Positions 46,773-59,184 of a stretch of DNA of 64,000 bases are shown here, in pieces. Origin of the DNA: Thalassia testudinum. Taxonomy: Eukaryota; Streptophyta; Magnoliopsida; Alismatales; Hydrocharitaceae. The notes under the pieces are model-generated. The model ran no database searches. It worked only from the letters and a program-made list of their open reading frames with translations, and had not been told where the DNA came from. A program made the position numbers and the translations under genes. Location of the stretch: assembly GCA_037157565.1 (NCBI GenBank), contig JAZHRO010000013.1, positions 122,092,001-122,156,000 of the forward strand, in the 5' to 3' direction. The first letter of the stretch is position 1. Every line of letters starts with the position of its first letter.

Positions 46773-47756
46773 ATGGACTATCATTATTCCTATCATTTTA
46801 ACCAGGATCCCATTCCCCAAGCGTATCCATCCTTTGATGGGTACATTGACAATTCATGGGATCATTCATATTCCTATCCTGGGAGTACTGGCCTGATAAC
46901 TCCCACTTTTTAGTAGAGCCTAAGAGTGGGATTTTCCAACCTTGGAATCCCTACTTCTATGCAAACACCCAACCCTCCCACCCTTCATTATTATTCGTAT
47001 TGAGATTAGACCGATACCCCTAGGCAACCAGAGCCTGAGATTGACTATCCTCCCCAATCTGATAGAAGTAGCCTCTCTTCTTTTATGATAGGAATGAAAA
47101 AACAACAAAAGGAAATGATGGAATCTATGGGAGAGATGTTGAGGAATAGTCAACAATTGAACAAAGAAATTAGACAGCTTAGCTACGCACTTCCTAGTAA
47201 TTCTGATCCCTACCCATACGGCCGTGATCATGAAAATAATTCTGAGGAAACCAATGACATTAGGGATCTCATTTTACGTAGCTATCACTTAGACTCTCCC
47301 AATGAGACACGGCCACTAGAGGAGAACGATCCTAGTAATTATCCACTCGAGCTATATTGGAGTCAAAAGAAAGGGAAGATGGTACCTCTTGAGGACCTTG
47401 ACCCCAATGACAGTATTTTCCTTACCCCTACTAACCCAGGTCAAGGTCATATTGTTCATATCACTTCCCCTATTAATTATCTAGTGGAATCCCATTCTAC
47501 CCTTAGTGAGCCTAATCCTGACCCTCCACTTAGGGAATCAACACCTACCATTTAGCATCCTGAGGATTTAATTGCACCCAATGAAGGTGAAACTAAGGGA
47601 ATGGAGGATGAATTAGATCAATTTTGGTCTCAAGGATATAAAGAGTCTATTTTAGAGGACGAGGATGACCCAATGGTGGAACCTAGATTGAGAATCTGGA
47701 TTCAATCACAGGGGGACTATGTGTTATTCGAGGACTTACCCCAAGGATATAAATAA
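46773..47756 (+). pseudogene. ORF of element F (first part)
   Basis: Starts MDYHYSYHFN at 46773, Tyr/Ser/Pro-rich like the start in B. In-frame stops lie at 46911-46913 and at 47001-47009. A Lys/Met/Glu/Gln-rich coiled segment (MKKQQKEMMESMGEMLRNS, from about 47094) precedes a neutral to acidic Pro-rich part to 47552. After TAG (47553-47555) the frame continues, acidic, to TAA at 47754. No gag core or catalytic motif can be seen. Presumably a structural or RNA-binding protein of the non-autonomous element, but this is inference. Confidence 0.6.
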
Positions 47757-48742
47757 TCTAGTGAAATCTGGACTCCTCCCTACTTTTGATTTTGAAAATC
47801 ATCCTCCGCAAAATTAGGAGTTGATATTGGAGGAAGACAAACACAATAGGAGAAGCCTAGGGGAGACTCTCGGGGACAAAACACGTTAATTGAGGATTTA
47901 TGCCCCGAGAAGAATAAAGAATTCAGTGATATAGGCTTTCTCCATAACATTAAAGATGATAATCCTCCTAAAGATATTAAGGATAATGAAGTGGCACACA
48001 AAGTCCCCGGAAAGGATGTAATTGACAAGAAAGAACCCGGGGATGGATTTGATGATAATTCTGATCTCGCTACTTCCCTAGAAACCCAACTGTCATCAAA
48101 GCATGTTGATCATGAGTCTACTAATGAGATATTGAATGCTATTCATGACTCATCTATTGTAGAGGAGTAGTTGGAGATTCATAAAATAATGAAGCTAGGT
48201 AAGGATGTGGAATACAAATTCTTATTGGGACTGGAACCTAAACAGCCTAAGCCCTCTTTGACTTAATAATTACCACCGAATCACTCAAGCAACCAGTAGA
48301 TTCCTTACCTAATCCTTGGCTCAGATCTCTGCTCATTTACATTCTTTCTGGAGAACATATCAGGCTAGTACATCCTCAGGTAGAATGGCAAGTGTGGATT
48401 GATGCTTGTACTTTTAGTGTCGCCATTCAAGGGTGTGAAATAATAATGTCTATATCTTTTAAAACCTGTCCTGCTTTGGAGGATCCTTGTTATCCTCCAC
48501 TTATTCTATTTCGGGAGGTCCCTTTTCATATTCCTTTTGTTATTCCTAGACCTCCCAAGGTAGCCAATGAGGTTCTCTACTTTCATGTCTTCTGGCGAGC
48601 ATTTGGGATTACGCTGCATCATCAGCTCACCAACATTCGTGGCTACCTATTTTCTAGGCCCGCACTGTTACGCATATTTTTAGGGCCTAGCTTTTTCTGT
48701 CTGGAACCAGACTTACAGGTTCCCTGTAAGTTTGGCTGCTGA
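47757..48742 (+). pseudogene. ORF of element F (last part) with tail motif
   Basis: A decayed continuation: acidic region to about 48264, then another frame from about 48290 with hydrophobic segments and the tail motif at 48597-48639 (RAFGITLHHQLTNI). Frameshifts and stops separate it from the first part. It ends at 48742, 117 bases before the internal polypurine tract. Confidence 0.6.
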
Positions 48743-48858
48743 CAGAAAATGTAGCGCTTGTTGGGAGGCAACCCAGCATTCTGAATAACACCATCATTAG
48801 GTGATTTCCTTCCTTTCTCCCCCTATTTTAATTTTACAATGACGACATTATAGGATTT

Positions 48859-48870
48859 AGGCATAGGGGA
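48859..48870 (+). other. Internal polypurine tract of F
   Basis: AGGCATAGGGGA after the tail motif. Confidence 0.7.
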
Positions 48871-50333
48871 GTGTACTTTGTATTTTAGGAAATATTCATG
48901 CATTTAGGTTAGCATATAAAAAAAAAATTCTTTTCTTGAGCTGAACTGGTTAGTCCCTAGCAAAACATCTTTGTCATTAAAAGTGTCATTAAAGATATTT
49001 ATTCTTAAATTGTTTCTTAACTGTAGAATCCAGTACATTTACTTCACTTGCACGTAGACTGGGTAATGGATCTCTAAAGAGAATCAATAAACATTTTTAG
49101 TCTACTGAACCCTTGGACAGTTAATAGGGAGTTAGGCATACTATTTTCTAGTTGATCCACCTCATATTTGTGAGAAGAAAGGAGAGAGATTACTGGTGCA
49201 CTAAGTCTAGTGCAAGAACTCTTAAGTTTTGGACAATTAGATGATGATACTTCAAAGTTAGGCATAGTTTTCGCTCTCTGTTCCTATGTGTGTATTTTAT
49301 GTGAATTACTGAGAGTCACCAAATAAGGCAGATACACAGAGATTAAGTCTTAATAAAGCTATGACTATGATGGATGGTTACGACCGTCCTTCATCGAGTC
49401 CTCGGCTGAAGGAGGGTAATAGTGTCAAAGGTCAAAAATACGTTTGTCCTATTCATTCTTTCCTGGTGCTGAGAGTAGGCACTTCCACAAAATAAGCCAC
49501 ACAATATCCTCTTGACCATCATCATCCCTAATAATGCCTCACAAATAAAAGTCTACGTCGTGTTATATTGATTTATGAAGAAAGAAAAAGAAGGAAAAAA
49601 AGAAACAAAACAAAAAAAAAATAAACAAAATAAAAAAAAGAGAAAAGAAAAAGAAAAGAGTCCAAGTTTATAATTTTATCTTCGTAACGTTGTTTCTAAG
49701 GCATCAAAAACACCCATCGTGATCCACCAAATATGACCCATACCTACCTTTCAGTGTTTCTGATCGCCCAAATACTGGCTGAGGACTTTAACTTAGTTGT
49801 AGGGTTATTAGGACTTTAATTGAAATATGAATGCCATGTGAGGCCACCAAACAGTGAGTACACTTACTAAATATGGCGAGATTTGTGATCTCAAAAAGAA
49901 AAGAAGGAAAAGAGTGAGCACTACGGAACATCAAGAGAGCACAGTTGTTTAACCTCTCTCTAAGTTGACTTGTTTGATAGTCTAGAGATCTAGAGTCTGT
50001 AGTACTAGATTACATGTAGCACCAAATGAGTGTGTGCCACCAAATACGTATCCATTAAACTCAGCATCTCCTACTTAAGCTAAAAAGCCGGGGTCAAATT
50101 TCAGATTATATTCCACTTTATCCCCGAGTGAAGTAGTTGCCTATCCTAATAAAATGTTTACCAAGGGATAAGTACGAACTGTAAATGTAAGTTGACTTTT
50201 CACTTGGATTCGTTACCTAGGCTGCTATCACTTCACATTTGTCTAGATCTCTAAATTTTTAGAATAGAAAAAGAAGAAATCTTTTTGGTGACTTCTATTA
50301 TTTTTCACTTTTTGCTAGGGACTAGCAAAACTT
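48871..50333 (+). other. 3' noncoding domain of F with decamer array
   Basis: Sites: 49157 (weak), 49316 (TCACCAAATA), 49495 (CCACAAAATA), 49724 (CCACCAAATA), 49844 (CCACCAAACA), 50037 (CCACCAAATA). A-rich purine tracts at 49575-49660 and 49899-49918. No gene seen. Confidence 0.75.
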
Positions 50334-50348
50334 AGGCTTGGGGGTATT
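50334..50348 (+). other. 3' polypurine tract of F
   Basis: AGGCTTGGGGGTATT, directly before the LTR start TGATAAGTCC. Confidence 0.85.
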
Positions 50349-51634
50349 TGATAAGTCCCTTTTGTGGACTACTATTTACCCTAAGTACTATTTAAATATT
50401 TGTTCTTAGTTGTTAATTAATTAAGAGTTATATGGCAATTCAGCTTAGCCTGCATTTAATTTTATGTTTCAATTTTATATTTAATAACATATGTTATGAT
50501 AATATAATTTATTTGATGAATACAGGCTAGGTACAAGAATCAGTCACTCACTTTTACTTCTATAAGACGTCTTGGACTTTGATTGGACGTCTGGAACTGC
50601 TATCACAAATTCACGGCATTACATTTCTTTTTAAGACGTCTGATGCTCTAGTTAGACATCTGAAGAGGAAATCACTCATGCTTATCTGCCGTTCCAACCA
50701 CTCGCGATCATCGCAACTAGTTGGAGACACTTGCGGCCGAAGGAAAAGGAGGAGGTTTCTGTTTAAAAAGAAGCCGCATCAACCGAGGGAAGGATCTTCC
50801 CTCCCCTGGCAGGGACTCCTTCTCCATCTTCTCCACCGTGAAGGAGGCGAGCACTGTGGAACCATTGAGCATTGTGGTGTAACCGTTCTCCATTGCCATC
50901 AACCTCCATCACCGTAGTGGTGCATGGTGACATTGTGCATCACCACCTCCGCAACTGCATCTGCAACCCACCACCATCCGCGACTTGCCCCCTTAGCCGC
51001 AAGCCACCAACAAATCCCACCAGCCCTCTCACCGCAGCCGCATCACCTCCTTGCACACCCACTTCACGCGTGCAGCTGCACCCACGCACCTACAGCCACA
51101 CACCTGCGTCGCTCGCCCGCGCTCCAGCCAACATGCCCGCGCTCCTCGCATGTGCATGCATGCGTGCACCACCGGCAGCCATCTTCGTCTTCTTCCTTCC
51201 AATCGGCCACCTGCAACTCCAACTGAAGAACCCAAAGTGTAGCCGCCCCCCTCGCCAGCCATGCCACCTCGGGCCATCTCCTTCTCCTCCAAAACAACTG
51301 GAGTGCTCACCTCGACCCCATGACCTCAACCACACTATCAGCCGCACCAACCACCCACTCAATGGCTGGCCGTCGAGCCTTGCCGCTGACAACACCCAAA
51401 GCTCCGATCGGCTGCTGCCGGCCACCTCTGTCGACGCCACAAAAAGCAACGCGAAGCCCGCATCCTGACCGATCTCTTATGAGCACCACGCATTCAGCCA
51501 TGCCCTCTCCTTCGCACGAGCACGAGGGGAAGTAATCCCTTGTTTTGCTACAGTGAAGGTTGCAATTAGTAATTACGAATAATGCCACTGTAGAGAATAC
51601 TATTCATTTATTTATCTCATTATAACAAGACAGA
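50349..51634 (+). mobile_element. 3' LTR of F, left part
   Basis: Matches the first 1.29 kb of the 5' LTR. The right part is 61361-61814. Between them lies E, whose target site in the intact LTR is ACATA (around 45089). Confidence 0.9.
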
Positions 51635-53816
51635 TGACAGAAAGCCATTTTCGTGCATTTTAAAGTCATCGAAAATCGTAGTATAGTCGCGCTAAAATGT
51701 TCGTCAAAAAATGATTTTTGTAAAGATAACGAGACTTGAGTCCCGGTCGTTCGTCTCTGGGAGGCATTTTGCAAATTTGAAATCGATCTTTTCTAGCTCT
51801 ACTTGCTTAAAATCACATGGCAATTTATGGTCATTAAGTATTTAAGCATGACATGCTTAGTTGCAAGAATATCAGAAAGTAAAAGCAGGCAGCTTTAATC
51901 ACAAAATATATTGCAACAAGCTCATGGTGATTCTCAACACATAGACATATGTATATATAGAAAAATTTCTTTCATTCATTCAAGAGAGTGTTTGCAACAT
52001 GGAACTAGAGGAAAGCTTAAAAACATCAATCTAGCTAACAAAAAATGATCGCATACAGGAATCTATGGGGGGATTTTGCATGCATCATTGGAGGAAAGTA
52101 AAGAGCTACACTACTAAGCAGTAATAAAAGCATATAAATATGAAGAACTAAGCTACTAATCTAGAAGAAATAAGGACATTCAGAGGTGGTCTCTGATGGC
52201 CTTTGAGTGGTTGAGAGGATGAGAGGTGGCCAATGGTGCTTAGGTCGGCCCTTGGAGAGAGGTTGGAGAGGTGATCCAGCATCCTGGCGTGGAGATGGTG
52301 GTGGCCATGGTGAGAAACTCATGGAGGTGGAGTGGAATGTAGCTAACCTAAATGGTGAATGAATGCTAAGAATGGGATGGGTGCAAATGGCCACCCCTTA
52401 GGTCTTTTTATAAACTTAAGGGAAGCTCAATAGAGAATTATGGAATTATCTAGAGAGGCTTATGGTGGGAGTTCATGGGAGAGTGAGAGAGAGAGGATGG
52501 ATGGTGGTTTTTAGATCCACCAAATGTGGATCTAAAAATTGAATGGCTCTTGGTTGCTAATTTTAGCAACCAAGGCAACAACACATGGTAGAGAGTTCTA
52601 GAGAACTCTAGGCTAGGTATTTTCATGTGGATGGTGTGTGTGGGTGTGTGTGGGTCGAAACTTAGGTGGCTAGGTTGATTAGGTTAGGTTCTAGAGGGTT
52701 TTGGTCAAGGTAGGTCTCAAATTAGGGTTGTAAACCTTAATTCACTAACGTAAAGTGCAATTAAACTTAATACAAGTTTAATTGGGTGTGTGAAAACTTA
52801 GTTGAGAAGAAAATAACTCAATTAATTCAGGTCTAGGTCAATTGGACTCTCACTGAGTCCAATTGGACAGTGTGTGTTGAGATCAGGGCTCAATTGGACT
52901 CAATGAGTCCAATTGAATAGCCTGATGGAATTGACTAAGATCCAAGTCAATTAGGTTTAGTGAGGACCTAATTAGGTCCTCAAAGAGGTCTAGAGGTGAT
53001 GTACTAGGGTTAGGGCACCTTAATTTAGGTTCCTATGTGGTTAGAATTGGGTTTAGGGGGCTAGAGATCCAAGATCAAGGCTTGAATTCCAAAACAGGAA
53101 TTGGAGGACAGTATCAGACATCTAATAATATTGTCGGACATCTTATAATAAAAAATTAGAATTCCAAACTTATTTTCTGGACATCCAATCAGAGTCAGGA
53201 GGGACTTTGGGTTCTATTTTGGATATTCTGCAGAAATTGGACGTCTGACCAAGTGTCTGGATGTCCAATAACACTGCGGAAGTGGGTTTAAGGTGTGCAG
53301 GAGTTGGCTAAGGGTTCTGGACATCCTATAACTCATCTAGACATCTAGATAGAGGTTGGAATTAGGGTTTTAAGGTTTCCTAGGGTGTGGTGACCAAATC
53401 TAAGGGTGGCTAAGGTTTGGGGAAGCTTCTAGGCTGTCCTAGGGCTAGGATGGACCAAAGTTCTTCACATTTTACTGCTTTATTCCTACTTAATAGAATA
53501 GCATACCTTAACTCCCTTACATTATTGTCTACTACATCTTATTCTAGGTCTTTCTCTTCAACTCTGCTGCAACACCAATTATTCCTTTATTCTTCTGATC
53601 CAACTTTAGATCCAGCTTCAGATCTACCTTCTGATCAGCTTATTACTTGTAATTGACATAATGCACCTAATCAATACATTATAGTATTATTTTGTGCATA
53701 GCTAAAAGAAAGAAGTAAAGATGCTGATAATGCATATGCATGCATGAATTACCCTAACCTATGCTAAGTCCTAGCATAATTTAGGTCAATTAAGACCTAT
53801 GATTGCTGCGCAATCA
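51635..53816 (-). mobile_element. 3' LTR of E
   Basis: 2182 bp. In sense it starts TGATTGCGCAGC and ends CTTTCTGTCA. The TATA on the minus strand is at about 52391-52399 (TATAAAAAG). GACGTC-like motifs lie at 53106-53355. A TG microsatellite is at 52626-52652. Differences from the 5' LTR are mostly C-to-T or G-to-A transitions, plus a small deletion in the TG run. Confidence 0.95.
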
Positions 53817-53830
53817 TACCCCCATGCCTA
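53817..53830 (-). other. 3' polypurine tract of E
   Basis: Minus strand TTTAGGCATGGGGGTA, immediately upstream of the 3' LTR. Confidence 0.9.
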
Positions 53831-55560
53831 AATCTTGCTAGTCCCTAGCAAATGCGAGACTAAATTATTCACACAAGGGTTCCTAAAGGATTGGTTATTT
53901 TATCAAGTGAGCCTAAAGATTTTTTTCCTTTTTGTTTTCATCCTATGCTCTAGAAATCCTGACAATCGTGAAAGTGTAGCTATGTAGCTTTTGCAGCGGA
54001 TTCGAGTGAAAAACTAATTCACCTCTAAAGCCTGTACTTGACCCCTAATAAAAATTCTAGCGGGATAAGTGGGCTTCTTTCCTCAGGGTATTCAAGGTAT
54101 TCTATGAATTCCACCCAGCTTTAAGCTTAGGTAGAGAATCTTAGAGGGAAAAGATTATATATTTGGTGGCTCACTCTCACTTGGTGCTACATAGAGATTA
54201 GCATTTCAAAATCTAGATTCCCGGGCTATTAAGTAACTCAACTCAGAGAAGGACGAGAAAAACTATGCTCGCTTCTGGTTCCTTTGTATTCATTCTCTCT
54301 TTCTCTTTTTCTTTTTCTTTCCTTTTCTTTCTTTTTCTTAGAGCTCACAATCTCACTAGATTCTCATGCATGATCCATATTTGGTGGTCTCACTTGGCAT
54401 TAACACTTTAATTGAGTTCTCATAACCTTAACACTAAGTCGGAATTCCTCAACCAGTATTCGGGCGGTTAGAAACACAGAAAAATAGGTTAAGGCCATAT
54501 TTGGTGGATCTCAAATTTATTTGGTGATATTGCCTCAATGCAACTGAAATAAATACTAAATATTCACAAACTCTTTTTTTTTCTTGCTTTTTCTTCTTTT
54601 TCTAATTTTTCTTTCTTTTCATCATTTTTCTTTTTTTTTTTCAACATACCACGACTAGTACACATCCATGAACTTTATTGAGGAGGCATTATTAGGGATT
54701 GGTGGTACTCAAGAGACATTGGGTGGCTTATTTGGTGGAAGTGCCTCTCATGGCACCGAGGGAGACGGATAGGACGGTGTATTTCTGACCTTGACATCAA
54801 TACCCTCCTTCAGCCGAGGATTTTGTAAAGAATGGTCGTAACCATCCACCGTAGCCCTAGTTTTATGAAAACTCGCTCTCTCTCACCGTAATTGCCTTAT
54901 TTGGTGGCTCTCAAAATTCACACAAAATGTATATGTAGGAACCGAAAGCACAAACTATGACTTATCTCTTAGTATCATCCCAAATTATCTAGGATTCCGG
55001 ATTCCTTTCACTAATTTTAGAGCACCAGTACACTCTACTCTTATCTCACACTATTTGGTGGATTTTTGGAAGAAAATATGCCTGACTCCCACAATGTTGT
55101 CCAAGGGTTCAGGAAAAGAAGCACTACCTCTTCTCGACAGAGTAATGACATTTATCAACCTTCACCGTGAATTCATTGCAAATTCTACGTGTGTGTGAAA
55201 AATTATACTGGATTCCAGATTATAGGAATCAACTAGAGGATAAAATCCCTAATTCATTCTCTTAATAAGATAATCTTATTCATGGATGCACTATGTATAT
55301 ATGCTATAAATAAGTAACCTCTTATATTTGTACTTCATGAAATTTCCCTTATCGGGTTACATTCAGCTTGACCCTAAATTTAGAACAAGAGGTGAGCGGA
55401 TGAGTTGGAAATGGCTATTGCAGATGATTTTTAGCTCCAATGCGAGCATTGGAGGTGGAGTTGGTTGTTCTTTTATTTAGGGTCCTAAAGTACATTTGAC
55501 ATGCAGCTCCGAGGTTTTTCCTAAACGTTGGCATAAAAATTTTTCAGTTTTACTGTATCT
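53831..55560 (-). other. 3' noncoding domain of E with decamer array
   Basis: No gene. Perfect TATTTGGTGG (minus-strand CCACCAAATA) at 54160, 54378, 54498, 54729, 54898 and 55052, with TATTTGGTGA at 54518. Pyrimidine tracts (purine in sense) at 54290-54343 and 54569-54642. The best-preserved array in the window. Confidence 0.85.
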
Positions 55561-55574
55561 ACCCCCCCATGCCT
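55561..55574 (-). other. Internal polypurine tract of E
   Basis: Minus strand AGGCATGGGGGGGT, about 240 bases after the ORF. Confidence 0.8.
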
Positions 55575-55816
55575 AATTCTTGCATGTCCTCATGCATGAA
55601 TGTAAAAGAAAATAAATACAGCAGGGAGTAAATGGGTAGAAATCACTTGGAATTGCTCCTGAAATTTTAATGTTCAGCACCGGCCAACCTGACAGTATGG
55701 AATATGTAGAAAGAAAATATGTTAAAAGAAAAATATGCTATATATAAAAATGAATATGTATAGGGTGATGAATGTGGAGTAGATGCTGAGTTTAACACCT
55801 CCAGCTGGGCGAAAAC

Positions 55817-57471
55817 TCAATCAGATGTATTAGTTCTAGCATAGGAGCCGGTCAAGATTAAGAGAAAGATATGCTCGTGTGCTCCTAGAATCAATGGCCT
55901 GAAGATGCGAACCAACTGATTGTGCACCCCTACTCCAAAACGTCTAGCTATAAGAAAGTGTGGAGTAGTGGTGGAGAATAGAGGATAATCAGAGGGGGGA
56001 TCATGATGTTGATTCAGCTGATTTATCATGTCCCATAATTTAGTAGGAAGTTGCTGAGGGAGTAGATCAAAATGTATCTCAGAACCAGAATCTGAGTCAT
56101 AGGGATCCTCATAACGATAATTGACATCAAAGATCATGCCCCCTCCACGCTCTGGATCATATGGGGGTATCCGTGAAAGTAGAAGATCTGTGGGGAGGTC
56201 ACTAAAATCCTCGTCAGAAATTACTTCATCCTCGTCCGTACTCATATCTGATTCATCAAAAGCTAACTCTTCAGGCTCTGAGTCGAACCATCCATTAGAC
56301 TGACTAGGATGATAGGTGCGTCCCCAGCTCATTTTGCTTAAAGATTCACCCTCATATGCATTAGGTTCCTTAGTAATTCTTGCCTCAGGTATCATATTTA
56401 TTTCTTCGGTCAAAACATCCATAGCTACTTCTGGTCTTCAGATGTCGACATCAGGGATAGAAAGTATCATCTTAGAATCTCTAACATTCGAATTAGGTAT
56501 GTAGGTGAAATAAGAAGAGTGCAAGTTAGAAGATGTTGGCTCTAGCACAGGTTCACCTACAATGGGATGTGGCCTAGATTGATCAGTAGTGTCGCATGTG
56601 ATGTTTGCCTCTAGATCCATATCCTCAACTGGATCTCTACTTCCCATATCCAAGTTGGGTTTTCTAACCCATGAGGCATCTCCCAGGAATTAGGATAATC
56701 CGATTGTGGCTCAGTCCTAGAGATATTAGTCCTTTCCTCCTCAATTTCCTGAATGGAGTTCTCAGACAAACCCATTCGCCATACTTCCTGCTCCTGTCTC
56801 ATATCCAAGCGAGATTCTTCTTCCCCTGAATGATCTTCCAGCATCTGCTCCTGAGAATCTTCTGTGTGTCCTTCCGACAGGGTCATTTCAGATTTTTCAA
56901 GGTCTTCAAGGCTATTTTCCACTTGATATCTCAAAAGCAGTAGTTCTTGAGTTTCCTGATTTTGTCCAATTAGCCTTGTTATCCTTGTTGTTCCCTGAAG
57001 GAGCTCCATCACAGCTTGTTGATACGAAATCAAGCTTTGTCTTTGGTTTGGCTCAGTGATAGTTTGGATTTCGTGTAGGTAGAATGAGGTATTCTCCTTA
57101 GTAATAACTATAGCTCTCTGTATTATGTAATGTGGTCGCATATGCATCGGTAGTTCTTCAGGGATTCCAGGGAGTGAATCAGGTCTACCCATATTTCATG
57201 GGTGAGAAGCAGGAGTGTGAAGTCCATATCTTGGGTTATAAGATGCGGTCCTTTGAGGGACCGACTAGTATGTGTCATAATATCCAGGCTTAGGATATGG
57301 ATTAACCATTTCAGTAACCCGAGGAGAAGGATTAGGTGAAGTGAAAAGTCGTCTTCGCCACTTTGGGTTCTGATCCTAAGGTTGAACTGATTCAGTGACC
57401 CGGGCTCTCAAATAAGCTCCTGAGTTTAGCTATTCTGGATCCTGATTAGGTCCAGATCCAGGGTTAGCCAT
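55817..57471 (-). pseudogene. ORF of element E
   Basis: One reading frame about 550 codons long, starting MANPGSGPNQDPE at 57471. Three TAG and one TGA stop lie in the first 90 codons. The segment from 57192 is open: a helical, Gln/Leu/Glu-rich middle (YQQAVMELLQGTTRITRLIG, 57030-56970) and an acidic part. One frameshift is near 56640 and a TGA near 56438. The last 201 codons (56422-55817) contain MIFDVNYRYEDPYDSDSG and the tail motif RRFGVGVHNQLVRI (about 55953-55908). All stops fit CAG-to-TAG or CGA-to-TGA changes. Function unknown. Confidence 0.7.
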
Positions 57472-59164
57472 TACGGCTAAGCAGATAGAAGAAGAGGGTG
57501 GGGGAGAAGATGGTTTGGGTGAGGTGACTCACCTCCTTGGGAGCGGCTCCCAAGGTCCAACAAGTCAAGGTCTAAGTGACCTCCTTCCTTGCATACACCA
57601 CCCAACCCCTAGGTTGGTGCATCCAGCCAAACAAGGCTAAGGCCCTGTCAATCAGATGGTCCTTATGATCAGGTGACCAGATTTTTCGTTTTAAGTTTTA
57701 ATTCCTAAAGAAAAATTCATCGTGCAACCGACTGAAAGTGATTCTCGCCTCTCAAGCTAACCCAGCCAGTCTGGTTACGACGGGACTAAGGGGAAGGTTA
57801 TTCCTTCGGCTTACGCCTGCAGTTCCGTTAATCCCCGAGCCGCGGTCGTTTGACACTACCCTGCAGACTTAGTCACCAGGTTTGGCAAGAGAGGTTGAAG
57901 TCATCCAGTAGTACAACAATGAATTCGGGTTGCTTACGTGTTTTAAAATTAATTTTAACCAATTTTTCTTCAACTGGGGTTTATGGTGAGTGAACCATAA
58001 TGTGACCAAGCCCACCAGCTAAACACTAGACTTGACTAAGTCTAGTTTATCCCAAACGTGGTCTCTAGATTGTAACCCTAAAGATGTAACCTAGGGTTCA
58101 TGCAATTCTAGGGTTTTTGTTTTCTTCTTTTCACTAGATCACGAAATTAAGACCAATTCTCTGGTACAAGTTGGAATCAGAATAAGTTGAAATTTGGCAA
58201 GTAGATTCCTTTTTCAATTGTATTTTCAGAGAATAATTGTTTATAATTTTTACTATTTAAACCAAATTTATAGAGATTTTTAAATGTAAAGGGCTCAAAT
58301 CTGGAATTTTGACCCCTGGTCGATTCTTCAAATTGAAATAGTACCAAATGATTTTCAAAAATTTGGGAAAAATATGGAAATTAAAGCCATTGATTTTATC
58401 TTTCAAACCACATCATTTTTAGCCAAAACAGATTCATGGATTGTTGGAAATTGCATTTTTAATTTTGAAAAATCTCAAATCTAGGTCGGTCTGACCCCCT
58501 TGCACTTCTCAAATTTTTAAAAATTTTGTACTTAGAATTTTTTCAAATGAATGATGTCGTTTGAAAAGTGGTTTTAAAAGGAAGGTCTAACCCAAATTTC
58601 AGAATTTTTTGCTCATTAATTTTTCGGTAATTGAATTTTCAAATCAGACTTTGAAGTCTGGCCGAAAATCAGAGATTGGTGGGAAAGCTTTTAAAAAGGT
58701 GTTTGAGTTTAGAATTCAAACTTTCCACCAAAAGAAAAAAAAAATTTTTTCAAAACTTTTTGAAATTTATTTTTTTCAAGAAGGATATATTGTTTTTTCA
58801 AAGGATTTTCAAAAAATATTCTATTTTTTTACTTTTTCAAAACTAACCTAGGATTCCAAAAGAAACCTAATCTAACTACATAGATTTTTTTCTTTGATCT
58901 TTTTTTTTTCTTTTTCAGGAAAATGAATAAGCTTCTTTTTTCTTTCTTCAAATGAAATTGCTAGAAGCAAATCTAACCTAGGGTTCAAAAAAAAACTAGA
59001 CTAAGGCAGATATGATGTGCAGTTGGAATTTTTTTTCCCACACTCGTTGTGTGCACAGATCCCATTTTTTTCCTATTTTTCCTGCACATCCAAAGACAAG
59101 CAGAGGAAGATTTGTCAGTCATAGCTCAAAAGATCGAAATCAAAAAAAGAAAAATGACGTTGCC
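57472..59164 (-). other. Leader of element E
   Basis: 1.7 kb between the primer site and the ORF, AT-rich with long T/A runs (58700-58930). I see no supported gene; the plus-strand frame 58609-58851 is A/T-rich noise. Confidence 0.6.
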
Positions 59165-59182
59165 TCCCCAGCAACGGCACCA
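59165..59182 (-). other. Primer-binding site of E (tRNA-Asp type)
   Basis: Minus strand TGGTGCCGTTGCTGGGGA, two bases from the LTR, which fixes the orientation of E. Confidence 0.95.
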
Positions 59183-59184
59183 TT

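Noticed and set aside
50872..51468. 198-codon plus-strand frame
   Set aside because: Same GC-rich LTR block of F; no recognisable protein family, and the frame is not kept between the two LTRs.
58609..58851. 80-codon Lys/Phe-rich frame
   Set aside because: AT-rich leader of E on the antisense strand; composition alone explains it.
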